Shown here piece after piece: positions 31,665 through 41,964 of a stretch of DNA of 64,000 bases; position 1 is the stretch's first letter; every line of letters begins with the position of its first letter. The DNA comes from an uncultured Pelagibacteraceae bacterium (GTDB lineage: Bacteria > Pseudomonadota > Alphaproteobacteria > Pelagibacterales > Pelagibacteraceae), in NCBI GenBank assembly GCA_902543245.1, contig CACBXQ010000002.1:1-64000 (forward strand). The letters are read 5' to 3'. A program made the position numbers and the translations under genes. Below the pieces are notes generated by a model, which made no database searches, was not told the DNA's origin, and worked only from the letters and a program-made list of their open reading frames with translations.

Positions 31665-33486
31665 AATAGGTAAAGATGTAATTAAAAAAGAGCTACCCTT
31701 AATACCTAAATTGCCTGGTGTTTATAGGATGCTCAATAATAAAGATATAATTTTATATGTTGGTAAGGCTAAAAATCTTCCTAATCGTCTTAAAAGTTAT
31801 GTATCTGAAAAAAATCACATCATTAGAACTGAGAGAATGTTATCTCAGACTAAAAAGATTGAGATTACAACCACCTCGAATGAAAGCGAGGCTTTACTGT
31901 TAGAAGCAAACCTAATTAAAAAATATAAACCTAAATTTAATATATTACTTCGAGATGATAAGTCGTTTCCCTTTATATATATTGGAAACAAAGATAAGTG
32001 GCCTCAAATCAGAAAGCACAGAGGTAAAAAAAATAAAGATGGATTTTACTTTGGTCCATTTGCATCTGCTGGATCTGCGAATTGGACAATCAAAATGATA
32101 CAAAAAATTTTTCATTTAAGAGTATGTGATGATACTGTTTTTAAAAATAGAGAAAGACCATGCATATTGTATCAAATTAAAAGATGTTCTGGTCCATGTG
32201 TTGGCAATATAAATGAAAATGATTATAAAAAAACTGTTGATAATGCTATAGAGTTTGTTTCTGGCAAATCTAGAAAGATACAAAAGAATCTTTCAAAACA
32301 AATGGAGGATGCTAGTAGCGAATTAGATTTTGAAAAAGCAGCAATATTAAGAGATAGAATAAAATCTTTAAATATTATTCAATCATCACAAAGAATAAAT
32401 GAAGCGAACTTAATAGAAGCAGATGTAATAGCTGGGTATAAAGAGTCAGGCAAAACATGTATTCAAGTATTTTTTTATAGATCAAAACAAAATTGGGGAA
32501 ATCAAGCTTTCTTTCCAAAGCATGATCCAGATGAAAAACTTAATAATGTTGTAAATTCATTTATTACACAATTTTATGAAAACAAAAGTGTTCCGAAATC
32601 TATAATTCTAAGTGAAGATATTAAAGAAAGATTGTTAATAGAAAAAGCGCTATCTAAAAAAGAAAATAAACAAGTAAATATTTCAATTGCAAAAAAAGGA
32701 TCTAAATTAAAAGTAATTAATCAAGCAGTTAAAAATGCAAAAAATAGTTTGAATAGAAAAATTTATGAAAGCCAAAATAATAAGGAGCTATTTGATAAAG
32801 TTGCTGAAAAATTTAATTTAGAACCCAATTTAAATTTGATTGAAGTTTATGATAATAGTCATATACAAGGTTCAAATAGTGTTGGTGCCTTAATTACATA
32901 TGGAGACGAAGGTTTCATTAAAAAAAGATATCGAAAATTCAATATTAAAATAAAAAAAAATGAGCAGGATGACTACGGTATGATGAGAGAAGTTTTAAAC
33001 AGAAGATTTAAAAGAGCAGTAGAAGAAAAATCAAATTATCTTTCCTTTCCAGATTTAGTTCTTATAGACGGTGGTAAGGGGCAATATTCTGTAGCTAGAG
33101 AAACAATGAATGAGTTAGGTCTTCATGACATTCCCATGATAGCAATAGCAAAAGGAAAGATGAGAAATAGTGGAAATGAAACTTTTTTTCACAATGGAAA
33201 AGAATTTAAATTTTCAAGAAATGACCCTACTCTATTTTTTCTCCAAAGATTAAGGGATGAATCTCATAGATTCGCAATAAGTGCACACAGGGCCAAAAGA
33301 AAGAAAGGAATAAGCAAATCACTTTTAGATCAAATAGATGGGATTGGATCTGTAAGAAAAAGAGCATTATTAAATCATTTTGGATCTGCTAGAGCGGTTG
33401 AATCCGCAAGTTTAGATGAAATAAAGTCCGTAAATGGAGTTGAGGAAATAGTCGCAAAAAAAATATATAACTATTTTCACGAATGA
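31651..33486 (+). CDS. uvrC: Excinuclease ABC subunit C
   Basis: Nuclease that makes both incisions in nucleotide excision repair. GIY-YIG domain at the N-terminus (LPGVYRMLN then [14 protein letters not shown]), a Cys-containing segment [15 protein letters not shown] near residue 170, UVR motif [15 protein letters not shown] near 215, RNase H-like endonuclease domain ([30 protein letters not shown]) and C-terminal helix-hairpin-helix pair ([18 protein letters not shown]). I use the ATG at 31651 and not an upstream TTG at 31621; it overlaps folB by 14 nt. Confidence 0.96.
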   Translation: MISSEIGKDVIKKELPLIPKLPGVYRMLNNKDIILYVGKAKNLPNRLKSYVSEKNHIIRTERMLSQTKKIEITTTSNESEALLLEANLIKKYKPKFNILLRDDKSFPFIYIGNKDKWPQIRKHRGKKNKDGFYFGPFASAGSANWTIKMIQKIFHLRVCDDTVFKNRERPCILYQIKRCSGPCVGNINENDYKKTVDNAIEFVSGKSRKIQKNLSKQMEDASSELDFEKAAILRDRIKSLNIIQSSQRINEANLIEADVIAGYKESGKTCIQVFFYRSKQNWGNQAFFPKHDPDEKLNNVVNSFITQFYENKSVPKSIILSEDIKERLLIEKALSKKENKQVNISIAKKGSKLKVINQAVKNAKNSLNRKIYESQNNKELFDKVAEKFNLEPNLNLIEVYDNSHIQGSNSVGALITYGDEGFIKKRYRKFNIKIKKNEQDDYGMMREVLNRRFKRAVEEKSNYLSFPDLVLIDGGKGQYSVARETMNELGLHDIPMIAIAKGKMRNSGNETFFHNGKEFKFSRNDPTLFFLQRLRDESHRFAISAHRAKRKKGISKSLLDQIDGIGSVRKRALLNHFGSARAVESASLDEIKSVNGVEEIVAKKIYNYFHE

Positions 33487-34067
33487 AAATTAAAATCCCA
33501 AATTATTTAACTATAGGAAGAATAATTATCGTTCCCATTTTTGTATTTGCTTACTACTTGCCAGGTTTTTACGGAGATGTCATTCCATTTGCTTTATTTC
33601 TAATAGCATCTTTCACTGATTTTTTAGATGGTCTTTTGGCTAGAATGTACAAAGAAGAATCTAAACTTGGAGAGCTTCTTGATCCCATAGCTGATAAAAT
33701 AATTGTTGCAACTGCCCTAATATTGTTAGTAATGGATGGAACAATTAAAAATTATGAAGTAATTGCTGCAATAATTATTTTAACAAGAGAAATTTTAATT
33801 TCAGGATTAAGAGAATTTTTAGCCAAAGGCAAAATTAAACTTCCAGTATCAAATCTAGCAAAATTAAAAACTTTTCTACAGATGTTTTCAATATCTATTT
33901 TATTAACTGGCGAAACAGGAAATAAAATTTTAAATTTTCAAGATTATAACGCGCAAACAATCGGAATTATTTTACTGTGGTTTTCTGCGTTTTTAACACT
34001 TTACACTGGTTATGAATACTTAAGAAAAGGCATTGATCATGCAATATCAGAAGATAACAAAAATTAA
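33483..34067 (+). CDS. pgsA: CDP-diacylglycerol-glycerol-3-phosphate 3-phosphatidyltransferase
   Basis: Inner-membrane enzyme making phosphatidylglycerol phosphate. The CDP-alcohol phosphotransferase motif is complete: DGLLAR, eight residues, G, three residues, D, three residues, D (near residues 48-71). Four to five membrane segments in 194 residues. Overlaps the uvrC stop (ATGA); a uvrC-pgsA pair is common in Proteobacteria. Its end overlaps ilvE on the other strand by 4 nt. Confidence 0.94.
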   Translation: MKIKIPNYLTIGRIIIVPIFVFAYYLPGFYGDVIPFALFLIASFTDFLDGLLARMYKEESKLGELLDPIADKIIVATALILLVMDGTIKNYEVIAAIIILTREILISGLREFLAKGKIKLPVSNLAKLKTFLQMFSISILLTGETGNKILNFQDYNAQTIGIILLWFSAFLTLYTGYEYLRKGIDHAISEDNKN

Positions 34068-34945
34068 GCTGCTTTTTTTGGTCTAACTGTTTTTTGATAA
34101 CTTTCAGATAAATCTATAATTGTATTACAAACTTGAAATTTATTTTCTAAAATTGAAGCAACAGGAGTAATTTCTGCTGCAGTACCTGTTAAAAAACAAC
34201 CCACAAAATTAGGTAATTCATTAGGTAAAATTTTTCTTTCGTATACTTTTATATTTTTAGATTTTGCAATCTCAATTACTGTTCTTCTAGTAATGCCATC
34301 TAAAAATGAGTCCGGTATTGGTGTATGTAAATTACCATCCTTGTCCTTAAAAAAAATGTTGGCACTTGTTGACTCAGCAACATTACCTTCATGATCCAAC
34401 ATCAGAGCCTCAGAATAACCTTTTTTTTCTGCTTCATGTTTTGATAATGTACATATCATATATAAACCTGCAGCTTTACTTTTCCATGGAATAGTATCTG
34501 GTGCTGGCCTCTTCCATCTTGAGACATCTAATCTAATTCCATCTAATTTTAATTTAGGATCAAAATAATCTCCCCATTCCCACGTTGCAATGGCAACGTT
34601 AATTCTTGTATTCTGAGCTGAGACACCCATCATCTCACTACCTCTCCAAGCAAAAGGTCTTACATATCCATTTAGTACATTTTGAACCGAAACAATTTTT
34701 TTTGTTGATTGATTTATTTCTTCTTTTGAATAAGGGATTTCCATATCCATTAACTCAGCCGACTGAAAAAGTCTATCTGTATGCTCCTCAAGCTTAAAAA
34801 TTTGACCTTCGTATACTCTTAAGCCCTCAAATACTAAGCTAGCGTAGTGCAAACCATGGCTAATTACATGGAGTTTTGCATCCTGCCATTCAACAAGCTC
34901 ATTGTTGTACCAGATTTTTCCGTCTCTTTTATCAAATGGTATCAT
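34064..34945 (-). CDS. ilvE: Branched-chain amino acid aminotransferase
   Basis: Class IV PLP aminotransferase for Leu/Ile/Val. Motifs: SHGLHYASLVFEGLR near residue 29, the PLP-lysine in WKSKAAGLYM near 153, EGNVAESTSANIFF near 185 and GCFLTGTAAEITPV near 251. 293 residues, typical. Divergent from the MarR-type gene with a 61-nt gap. Confidence 0.93.
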   Translation of the reverse strand: MIPFDKRDGKIWYNNELVEWQDAKLHVISHGLHYASLVFEGLRVYEGQIFKLEEHTDRLFQSAELMDMEIPYSKEEINQSTKKIVSVQNVLNGYVRPFAWRGSEMMGVSAQNTRINVAIATWEWGDYFDPKLKLDGIRLDVSRWKRPAPDTIPWKSKAAGLYMICTLSKHEAEKKGYSEALMLDHEGNVAESTSANIFFKDKDGNLHTPIPDSFLDGITRRTVIEIAKSKNIKVYERKILPNELPNFVGCFLTGTAAEITPVASILENKFQVCNTIIDLSESYQKTVRPKKAA

Positions 34946-35006
34946 TAGATTTTTTTTACAAAAAAATATCTTTGTATATATAATATGTCAATATAACTTA
35001 CCAATA

Positions 35007-35450
35007 ATGAGTGAACTTTTATACCTAAAAGATGTACATGTTAAGGAATTCATAGAGAGGCTATTTGTTGCATATAGAGAATCTTTTTCAGATCCAAAAA
35101 AAACACTTGATAATTTGTCTTTAGGTACTGCCCACCACAAAGTAATGCACTTAATTTCTCTCTATAGCGGAATAACTATATCAGATTTGCTTAAAAAGCT
35201 AAAAATAACTAAACAGAGTCTAAATCGAGTTCTAAAAGATTTAAATAAGAATAAATATATAATTTTTAAAAAAGATCATAAAGATACAAGAGTTAAACAT
35301 ATTTTTTTGACTGACAGAGGTGATGAAATTTATCAAAAGATTTTTGAGATTCAAAAAAAAAGAATCTATAAAGTTTTGTTAAATTCGACTTCAGAAGAAG
35401 TAGCATATTTTAATAAAATAATAAAAAAACTAATTAATGAAAAAATATAA
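35007..35450 (+). CDS. MarR-family transcriptional regulator
   Basis: 147-residue winged-helix regulator: helix-turn-helix ITISDLLKKLKITKQSLNRVLKDLNKNKYI followed by the wing with KDTRVKHIFLTDRG. I take ATG 35007 (MSELLYLKD); an upstream TTG frame would intrude into ilvE. It overlaps the response-regulator gene by 14 nt, suggesting it regulates or is co-regulated with that two-component system. Ligand unknown. Confidence 0.85.
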   Translation: MSELLYLKDVHVKEFIERLFVAYRESFSDPKKTLDNLSLGTAHHKVMHLISLYSGITISDLLKKLKITKQSLNRVLKDLNKNKYIIFKKDHKDTRVKHIFLTDRGDEIYQKIFEIQKKRIYKVLLNSTSEEVAYFNKIIKKLINEKI

Positions 35451-36114
35451 AGCTCATATTTTAGTTGTAGATGATGACGATAGAATAAGAGAACTTCTTA
35501 AGGAATATTTAACTGAGGAAAATTATTTAATCTCAACTTCAAATAATGCTGAAAATGCGAAGCAAAAAATTGAAATGATTAAATTTGATATTATTATACT
35601 TGATATAATGATGCCTGGTCAAAGTGGGTTAGATTTAACTCATAGCTTAAGAGAAAAAATTAATACCCCAATAATACTGTTAACAGCTATGGGTGAACCA
35701 AATGAGCGTATTGAGGGATTAGAAAAAGGCGCAGATGATTATCTTGCAAAACCATTTGAACCAAAAGAATTAGTCTTAAGAATACAGAATATTCTTAAAA
35801 AAACAGAAGGTAAAATTCAAGTTAATGAAATTGAATTCAATGAAATTAATATTAACTTAAAAAAGTTAGTTATAACTAAAAAAAATAATTCTCATAAAAT
35901 AAACAACACAGAAAAAATTATTTTGGAAAAAATGATTAATTCACCTGGCCAAACTTTTTCTAGAGAGCAAATTGGAAAACTTATTAAAATTGATAAAGAA
36001 AGATCCATTGATGTAATAATAACAAGACTAAGAAAAAAAATAGAAGATGATCCTAAAAATCCTAAATATCTGCAAACTATAAGAGGAGCAGGTTATGTGC
36101 TTTGGATGGAATAA
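35437..36114 (+). CDS. OmpR-family response regulator
   Basis: Receiver domain (residues 8-122) with acidic pocket VDDDDR, phospho-acceptor Asp in IIILDIMMPGQSG near residue 54, switch Thr in LLTAMGE and Lys in YLAKPFEP near 104. The C-terminal OmpR/PhoB winged helix contains SREQIGKLI, RSIDVIITRLRKKIEDDP and IRGAGYVL. 225 residues. Directly followed by its kinase, with no gap between stop and ATG. Best guess is the OmpR of an EnvZ/OmpR-type pair; the regulon is unknown. Confidence 0.9.
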   Translation: MKKYKAHILVVDDDDRIRELLKEYLTEENYLISTSNNAENAKQKIEMIKFDIIILDIMMPGQSGLDLTHSLREKINTPIILLTAMGEPNERIEGLEKGADDYLAKPFEPKELVLRIQNILKKTEGKIQVNEIEFNEININLKKLVITKKNNSHKINNTEKIILEKMINSPGQTFSREQIGKLIKIDKERSIDVIITRLRKKIEDDPKNPKYLQTIRGAGYVLWME

Positions 36115-37408
36115 ATGTTAAAAAATATTTTACCTAAACGTCTCTTTTATAGGGGACTCCTTATTGTTGCAGCTCCAGTAATTATTATGCAATTGACAAT
36201 TTCAATAGTTTTTTTTGATAGTCTCTGGATAAAAACTAACAATGGAATGACAAAAGCATTGGTTGGTGAAGTTAATACATTTCTCAAAGCATATCAAAAA
36301 GAGGAGTATGAAAGAGATTCCCTAATAAACCTTTTTCAAAAATACTTAGATTTTAGTATTTCGTATGAAGATACAAAAGTTTTACCAAAAGAAGTTCCAG
36401 AAAAATGGTATAGTCCTATTGATAGGAGTCTTAGAAGAGAGCTTAAAGCCAAAGAATTAATTTATTGGTTTGATACTAGATCATACAAAAATATAATAGA
36501 TTTAAAAATAAAATTTTCAGACGGATATTTCCAATTTTATATTCCAAAAGATAGGGTCACTAGTAGCTCTGCAAGATTATTTGCTTTATGGATTACTCTC
36601 CCTGCAATACTTGTAATTGCTATAGCAATAGTATTTCTTAAAAATCAAACTAGGCCGATTATTAAATTAGCTAAAGCATCTGAAAAATTTGGCAGAGGTG
36701 AAAATATTGACGACTTTAAGCCCTCGGGAGCCCTTGAAATAAGGATGGCAGGTGATGAATTTGATAAAATGAGGAAGAGAATTAAAAGACATCTAAATCA
36801 AAGATCTGAAATGCTATCAGGCATTAGCCATGACCTCCGAACTCCACTTACTAGAATTAAACTTCAACTTTCTATGATTAAAGACAAAAGTATTTCTGAA
36901 AAAATGTCTCAAGATGTAATTGAAATGGAAAAAATGTTAAATGAATATCTTCAATTTGCAAGTTCAAGCTCTATTGAAAAAACAGAAACATTTAATTTTT
37001 CAGAGTTACTGACTTTAACAATTGATAAATATGAAAATGAAAATATTTCTACCGAAATACAGGATATGATTTATTTTGATGGAAGAAAAAGTTTAATTCA
37101 AAGATGCTTAAATAATGTAATAGATAACGCAATTAAATTTGGTAAATTAATAAACATATCTCTAAAAAAAAGACAAAAATAATATTTATATTAAAATTGA
37201 TGATGATGGCCCAGGAATTGATGAAAAGGAACTAGAAAATGTTTTCAAACCTTTTTATAAAATTGATAAAGGAAGGGATATTTCTAAATCAAGTGTTGGT
37301 TTAGGATTATCTATCGCTTCAGATATAATTAAATCTCATGGTGGTAAAATTAATCTTACAAGATCTTCTTCCAATGGTCTAAGTGTAGTGATTATCTTAC
37401 CTTTTTAG
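36115..37408 (+). pseudogene. EnvZ-like sensor histidine kinase, interrupted by a one-base frameshift
   Basis: Partner kinase of the preceding regulator. First frame (36115-37182): membrane segments at residues about 13-35 and 155-176, a periplasmic sensor loop, HAMP, H-box GISHDLRTPL with His239, and N-box RCLNNVIDNAIKFGK at 330-344. It then stops at TAA 37180-37182 right after an eight-A run at about 37164-37171. The missing ATPase lid and G-boxes (DDDGPGID, SVGLGLSIA) continue in the next frame up to TAG 37406-37408. Removing one A restores a continuous 430-residue kinase. It could be a true mutation, an assembly error, or a frame rescued by slippage at A8. The 3' end overlaps ubiK by 17 nt. 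Confidence 0.85.
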
Positions 37409-37631
37409 ATTTTTTCTTTTTTTTTGTTGAAGTAAGTTTTTTTTCTAAATTTTCGATTCTTTTTTCTAAAACCTCTACTTCTTCTTTTGTTGTTAGATGC
37501 ATTTTAAATACTATTTCATCCCTCTTCGTTTTCAAAATGTTCATTATTTCAGAATTTAGATCTTTATAACTAATGATGCCTTGCTCAATTACTTTTGTAA
37601 GCTTATCAAATATAAATTTAGACTTTGTCAT
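37392..37631 (-). CDS. ubiK: BMFP-domain accessory factor UbiK-like
   Basis: 79-residue protein with the YqiC/UbiK pattern: an N-terminal helical segment KSKFIFDKLTKVIEQGII, then a C-terminal coiled coil LTTKEEVEVLEKRIENLEKKL and a Lys-rich tail. UbiK assists ubiquinone synthesis complexes in Proteobacteria; the family was also called membrane-fusogenic BMFP. ATG 37631 gives the normal size; a longer frame to 37688 would run into the lgt start. Confidence 0.75.
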   Translation of the reverse strand: MTKSKFIFDKLTKVIEQGIISYKDLNSEIMNILKTKRDEIVFKMHLTTKEEVEVLEKRIENLEKKLTSTKKKKKSKKVR

Positions 37632-37674
37632 ATAATTTAAAATAATTAGTATAATATATAAGATAAAAAAAATA

Positions 37675-38448
37675 ATGTTTATTAACAATTTTGACCCAGT
37701 TGCTTTTGAGTTATTTAGCTTCCAAATAAGATGGTATTCACTCTCGTATATTTTTGGAATATTGTTAGGTTGGATTTACTGCAAAAAAATTATTAATGAT
37801 AAGATATTTGAAAAAATATTTGATGACCTTATTGGTGTAATTATAATTGGAATTATTTTAGGTGGAAGATTGGGATATGTTGTGCTCTATAATCCAATTT
37901 ACTATTTTAATAATCCAATAGAAATATTTATGTTTTGGAATGGTGGAATGTCTTTCCACGGAGGTTTGTTAGGAGTAATTATTGCTTCGATAATTTTTGG
38001 AAAAAAAAATAGTCAAAATCCTTTAAAATTTTTAGATTTGATCTCCATTGCAGCACCTATTGGAATTTTCTTTGGAAGGATTGCAAATTTTATAAATTCC
38101 GAACTATATGGTCGTGTAACTGATGTACCTTGGTCTGTGATTTTTATTAAAGTCGATCAATTATCAAGACATCCATCGCAATTATACGAGGCATTTTTTG
38201 AAGGTATATTATTATTTTTAATTTTAAATTATTTTTTGAGAAAAAATTTTCTTTTAAATCCGGGTTTGATATCATCTCTTTTTCTCATTTTTTATTCAAT
38301 TTTCAGATTTTTTATAGAATTTTTCAGACAACCAGATGAACACATTGGATTTATTTTCTTAGGTTTTAGCTTAGGACAGTTGATAAGTATTGTGTTCTGT
38401 GTAGCAGGATTATTTTTATTTTTAAAAACAAAAAATGTCGCTAAATAA
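37675..38448 (+). CDS. lgt: Prolipoprotein diacylglyceryl transferase
   Basis: Inner-membrane enzyme that attaches diacylglycerol to lipoprotein cysteines. About seven membrane segments in 257 residues. Signatures: FQIRWYSLSYIFGILLG at the N-terminus, GGRLGYVVLYNP near residue 63, MFWNGGMSFHGGLLG near 85 and FFGRIANFINSELYGRVTD near 133 with the catalytic Arg and His. Divergent from ubiK, then overlaps the next gene by 14 nt. Confidence 0.95.
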   Translation: MFINNFDPVAFELFSFQIRWYSLSYIFGILLGWIYCKKIINDKIFEKIFDDLIGVIIIGIILGGRLGYVVLYNPIYYFNNPIEIFMFWNGGMSFHGGLLGVIIASIIFGKKNSQNPLKFLDLISIAAPIGIFFGRIANFINSELYGRVTDVPWSVIFIKVDQLSRHPSQLYEAFFEGILLFLILNYFLRKNFLLNPGLISSLFLIFYSIFRFFIEFFRQPDEHIGFIFLGFSLGQLISIVFCVAGLFLFLKTKNVAK

Positions 38449-39472
38449 TAAAAACATAGTTCCCTTTGATAAGTTTATGTCTGATATGCTTTATGATGTA
38501 AAAAAAGGATATTATATGAAGACAAATCCATTTGGTAAAAGTGGGGATTTCATTACAGCTCCAAATCTTTCTGTAATGTTTTCAGAAATGATTGCAATAT
38601 GGTGTATATCTTTTTTAAAAAATAAAGGAGATAAAAAAAAAATAAACATAATTGAATTAGGGGCTGGTAATGGTGAAATGACTTTCCAAATTATAAATAT
38701 TTTTAAAAAATTACGTATTAAGGCTAGTTTTTATATTGTGGAAAAAAGTGATCATTTAGTAAAAATACAAAAAAAAAAATTATCCTCGTGTAATGTAAAA
38801 TGGCTTAAATCAGTATCAAATATAATGACAAAAAATAATATTTTTTTGGCAAATGAGTTATTCGATGCGCTACCTGTAAAGCAATTTGTAAAAAAAAAAA
38901 ATTCTTGGTTTGAGATATACGTAAAGAAGAATTTTGATGGAAAATTTAATTATACAAAAATTGAAAAGAATATTGAGGAAATAGAGAAAAAATTTAAAAT
39001 TAATTTAAGTAAGAACCAAAAATTTATAGAATTCTCAGTGGACTCATATAATTTAATTTCAAATCTTGCAAAAAAAATTAAAAATTCTAAGAGTTGTTTA
39101 TTGATAATTGACTATGGAGCAACTCAAAAAAAAATGTTAAACTCAATTCAAGCTGTTTACAAGCATAATTATATAAATGTCTTTGATAAACCTTATTTAT
39201 CTGATATTTCTTATTGTCCAAATTTTTATTTATTAAAGAAAATTGTAGAAAGAAACAATCTTTTTGTTAATGGAATAACCACACAAAGAGAATTTTTAGA
39301 AAAACTAGGTATTACAAAAAGAGCTGAAATACTATCCAAAAATTTACCATTTACTGAAAAAGCAAATATTTATTATAGATTGAAAAGATTAATTGATGAA
39401 AAATATATGGGGCAATTATTTAAAGTTATGTTTATCACGAAAAAAAAGAGCTCTTTTAATTTAGGATTTTAA
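38435..39472 (+). CDS. SAM-dependent methyltransferase of the MidA/NDUFAF7 family
   Basis: 345 residues. N-terminal FDKFMSDMLYDVKKGYYM and FGKSGDFITAPNLSVMFSEMIA are hallmarks of the family (PF02636), followed by SAM motif IIELGAGNGEMTFQI near residue 73, FLANELFDALPVKQF near 142 and LLIIDYGA near 223. The mitochondrial homologue symmetrically dimethylates an arginine of complex I NDUFS2; a similar role for the bacterial protein is an inference. Lies in a run lgt-midA-pgeF. Confidence 0.88.
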   Translation: MSLNNKNIVPFDKFMSDMLYDVKKGYYMKTNPFGKSGDFITAPNLSVMFSEMIAIWCISFLKNKGDKKKINIIELGAGNGEMTFQIINIFKKLRIKASFYIVEKSDHLVKIQKKKLSSCNVKWLKSVSNIMTKNNIFLANELFDALPVKQFVKKKNSWFEIYVKKNFDGKFNYTKIEKNIEEIEKKFKINLSKNQKFIEFSVDSYNLISNLAKKIKNSKSCLLIIDYGATQKKMLNSIQAVYKHNYINVFDKPYLSDISYCPNFYLLKKIVERNNLFVNGITTQREFLEKLGITKRAEILSKNLPFTEKANIYYRLKRLIDEKYMGQLFKVMFITKKKSSFNLGF

Positions 39473-39473
39473 A

Positions 39474-40235
39474 ATGATTAAAAGTAAAAAACTGCTTAAG
39501 TTTAATGAAATAAGTCATGGTTTTTTTGGTAGAAATGGAGGTTTCTCAACAGGAATTTATAAAAGTTTAAATTGTGGGATTGGGTCAGGAGATAGCAAAA
39601 ATATAGTTAGAAAAAATTTAAATTTGGTGTGTAAAAAAATTAAATGTAATAAGAATAAATTGATTTTAATGAATCAAACACATAGCGATAATTTTAAATT
39701 TGTAGGCTCATTAAAAAAAACAAGAGGAAAAAAAATAAATAGCGATGCATTAGTTACAAATATGAAAGGTATATGTTTAGGAGTTTTGACTGCAGATTGT
39801 GCACCAGTGCTAATTTATGACAAAAATATTAAAATGATTAGCGTTATTCACGCTGGCTGGAAAGGTGCTTTAAATGGGATAATCAAAAAAGTAATTTTTT
39901 ATTTCAAAAAAAAAGGTAGTAATTTTAAGAATATAAATGCAGTGATTGGCCCTTGCATATCAAAAAATAATTATGAAGTTAAGGAGGATTTTGTAACTAA
40001 ATTCATAAAAAAAGATAAAAAAAATAGAAAATTTTTTTCTAAGAAAAATTATAAAACATATTTTAGCCTTAATAGTTATATAAAATATGAGATTATAAGA
40101 CTAGGAATTAAAAATATTGAAATTATTAATAGAGATACTTACAACTCAAAAAATAATTTTTTTAGTGCTAGAAAATCAATTAAAAATAAAGTAAATGATT
40201 ACGGTAGAAATATTTCTGTAATAATGATTAATTAA
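39474..40235 (+). CDS. pgeF: YfiH/PgeF-family purine nucleoside phosphorylase (laccase-domain) protein
   Basis: 253-residue multicopper-polyphenol-oxidase-fold protein. Conserved parts are GFFGRNGGFSTGIYKSLN, MNQTHSD near residue 63, VLTADCAPVLIYD near 103 and the zinc-binding HAGWKGALNGI near 125. In other bacteria PgeF edits mispaired UDP-MurNAc-L-Ser and homologues phosphorolyse adenosine; which activity applies here is unknown. One nt separates it from the methyltransferase gene. Confidence 0.88.
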   Translation: MIKSKKLLKFNEISHGFFGRNGGFSTGIYKSLNCGIGSGDSKNIVRKNLNLVCKKIKCNKNKLILMNQTHSDNFKFVGSLKKTRGKKINSDALVTNMKGICLGVLTADCAPVLIYDKNIKMISVIHAGWKGALNGIIKKVIFYFKKKGSNFKNINAVIGPCISKNNYEVKEDFVTKFIKKDKKNRKFFSKKNYKTYFSLNSYIKYEIIRLGIKNIEIINRDTYNSKNNFFSARKSIKNKVNDYGRNISVIMIN

Positions 40236-40244
40236 TATCTTCAA

Positions 40245-41177
40245 ATGAAACTACTAACAGGAAATAGTAATAAAAATTTAAGTATCAAGATTTCCAAATA
40301 TTTAAAGAGTAAACTTGTAAACTCAAATGTAAAGAGATTTGCAGATGGAGAAATTTATATTGAAATAAACGAAAATATTAGAGGTAATAGTATTTTCATC
40401 ATCCAATCTGTTTCTTCACCGGCAAATGATAATTTAATGGAATTGTTGATTTGTATTGATGCATTAAAAAGATCTTCTGCAAAAAATATTACTGCTGTAA
40501 TACCCTATTTTGGTTATGCAAGACAAGATAGAAAAGTAGTTCCCAGAACATCAATTTCAGCAAAGCTTGTTTCAAACCTTATAACAAAAGCTGGAGCAGA
40601 TAGAGTAGTAACAGTAGATTTGCATGCTGGTCAGATTCAAGGTTTCTTTGATATACCTGTTGACAACTTATTTTCTACTCCAATATTTGCAAGACATATT
40701 AAAAAAAATCTTAAAGGAAAAAGTATGATATGTGTTGCACCAGATGTTGGTGGAACCCAAAGAGCTAGAGCTCTTGGAAAAATTTTAGATATTGGTCTTG
40801 CAATTGTAGATAAAAGAAGACCGGCCCCAGGTAAATCTCAAGTAATGAATATTATTGGTAATGTAAAAAATAAAACATGTATACTAGTAGATGATATAAT
40901 AGATTCAGGGGGAACAATTGTTAATGCGGCAAGTGAATTGATGGCAAAAGGTGCTAAAGAAGTTCACGTCTATGTTTCACACGGTGTACTAAGTGGATCA
41001 GCAATAGATAAAATTAAAAAATCAAAAATTAAAAAATTAGTTATTACCGATACTATTGATAATCACGAAAAAATAAAAAAAGTAAGAAATATTGAAGTTT
41101 TATCCATATCAGGACTTATGGGAGAAGCAATTAAACGTATATCCAATTCAACTTCAGTTTCAGATTTATTCAAATAA
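40245..41177 (+). CDS. prs: Ribose-phosphate pyrophosphokinase
   Basis: Makes PRPP from ribose 5-phosphate and ATP for purines, pyrimidines, His and Trp. Motifs: [17 protein letters not shown] near residue 27, [10 protein letters not shown] near 87, the [18 protein letters not shown] metal/substrate loop near 127 and the PRPP motif [13 protein letters not shown] near 213. 310 residues, class I. Starts the conserved prs-rplY-pth-ychF block. Confidence 0.96.
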   Translation: MKLLTGNSNKNLSIKISKYLKSKLVNSNVKRFADGEIYIEINENIRGNSIFIIQSVSSPANDNLMELLICIDALKRSSAKNITAVIPYFGYARQDRKVVPRTSISAKLVSNLITKAGADRVVTVDLHAGQIQGFFDIPVDNLFSTPIFARHIKKNLKGKSMICVAPDVGGTQRARALGKILDIGLAIVDKRRPAPGKSQVMNIIGNVKNKTCILVDDIIDSGGTIVNAASELMAKGAKEVHVYVSHGVLSGSAIDKIKKSKIKKLVITDTIDNHEKIKKVRNIEVLSISGLMGEAIKRISNSTSVSDLFK

Positions 41178-41221
41178 TTTGCTTGAGTTATTAAATAACA
41201 TAGGTTAAAAAATCCGCTTTT

Positions 41222-41935
41222 ATGAATTCTATAGAACTGTCAATAAGAAACACAAAAACTAAAGGTGAACTCAATCTGTTAAGGTCAAATGGTAATGTTC
41301 CTGGGGTAGTTTACGGTGGCTCAGAGGAGAACAAAAAAGTTGCTGTCAGTAAAAAATTATTAAAGAGCTTAATTGAAAAAGAAAATTTTTTATCAAATAT
41401 ATTAAGTGCAAATATAGATGGAAAATCTGAAAACGTTCTACCTAAAGAAATAAAATATAATACTCTATCAGATGAACCAATTCACATTGATTTCTTAAGA
41501 ATTGTAAAAGGAGCTAGTGTTATACTAGAGATACCAGTAAAATTTATTAATCATGAAAAATCTCCAGGACTTAAAAGAGGTGGTGTACTAAACATAGTTC
41601 GAAGAAAAGTGGAACTGAAATGTCTTGCGGAAAATATTCCTGGTGAACTTGTCGTCGATCTTGAAAATGTAGATATTGGAGAAAGTTTCAAGATCTCATC
41701 AATTAAACTGCCAGAGAGAGTTACACCAACAATTCAGGGAAGAGATTTTGTGATAGCAACACTTGCGGCACCGACAGTTATAAAAGAGCCTGAGAAGCCA
41801 GCAGAGGCAACTGATGAAGCTAAAGAGGGCGAGGAAACGGCTCAAGAGGCAGAGGCTAAGTCAAGTGAAGGTGATAAAAAAGATACAGACAAAAAAGAAA
41901 ATGAGGAAAAAAAATCTCCTCAGGAAAAAAAATAA
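41222..41935 (+). CDS. rplY: 50S ribosomal protein L25 / general stress protein CTC
   Basis: Binds 5S rRNA. The N-terminal L25 domain (residues 1-90) contains GNVPGVVYGG and EPIHIDFLRI; the C-terminal TL5 domain follows with GGVLNIVRRKVELKC. The last about 45 residues are a low-complexity Glu/Lys/Ala tail (EKPAEATDEAKEGEE and onward), common in alphaproteobacterial CTC proteins. Preceded by a 44-nt gap and followed by pth. Confidence 0.94.
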   Translation: MNSIELSIRNTKTKGELNLLRSNGNVPGVVYGGSEENKKVAVSKKLLKSLIEKENFLSNILSANIDGKSENVLPKEIKYNTLSDEPIHIDFLRIVKGASVILEIPVKFINHEKSPGLKRGGVLNIVRRKVELKCLAENIPGELVVDLENVDIGESFKISSIKLPERVTPTIQGRDFVIATLAAPTVIKEPEKPAEATDEAKEGEETAQEAEAKSSEGDKKDTDKKENEEKKSPQEKK

Positions 41936-41964
41936 TTCAACATAGTGATAATAGTTTTTTAGAT

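Noticed and set aside
34902-35006. Upstream TTG extension of the MarR gene
   Set aside because: It overlaps the ilvE coding start and has no family counterpart; ATG 35007 gives normal MarR length.
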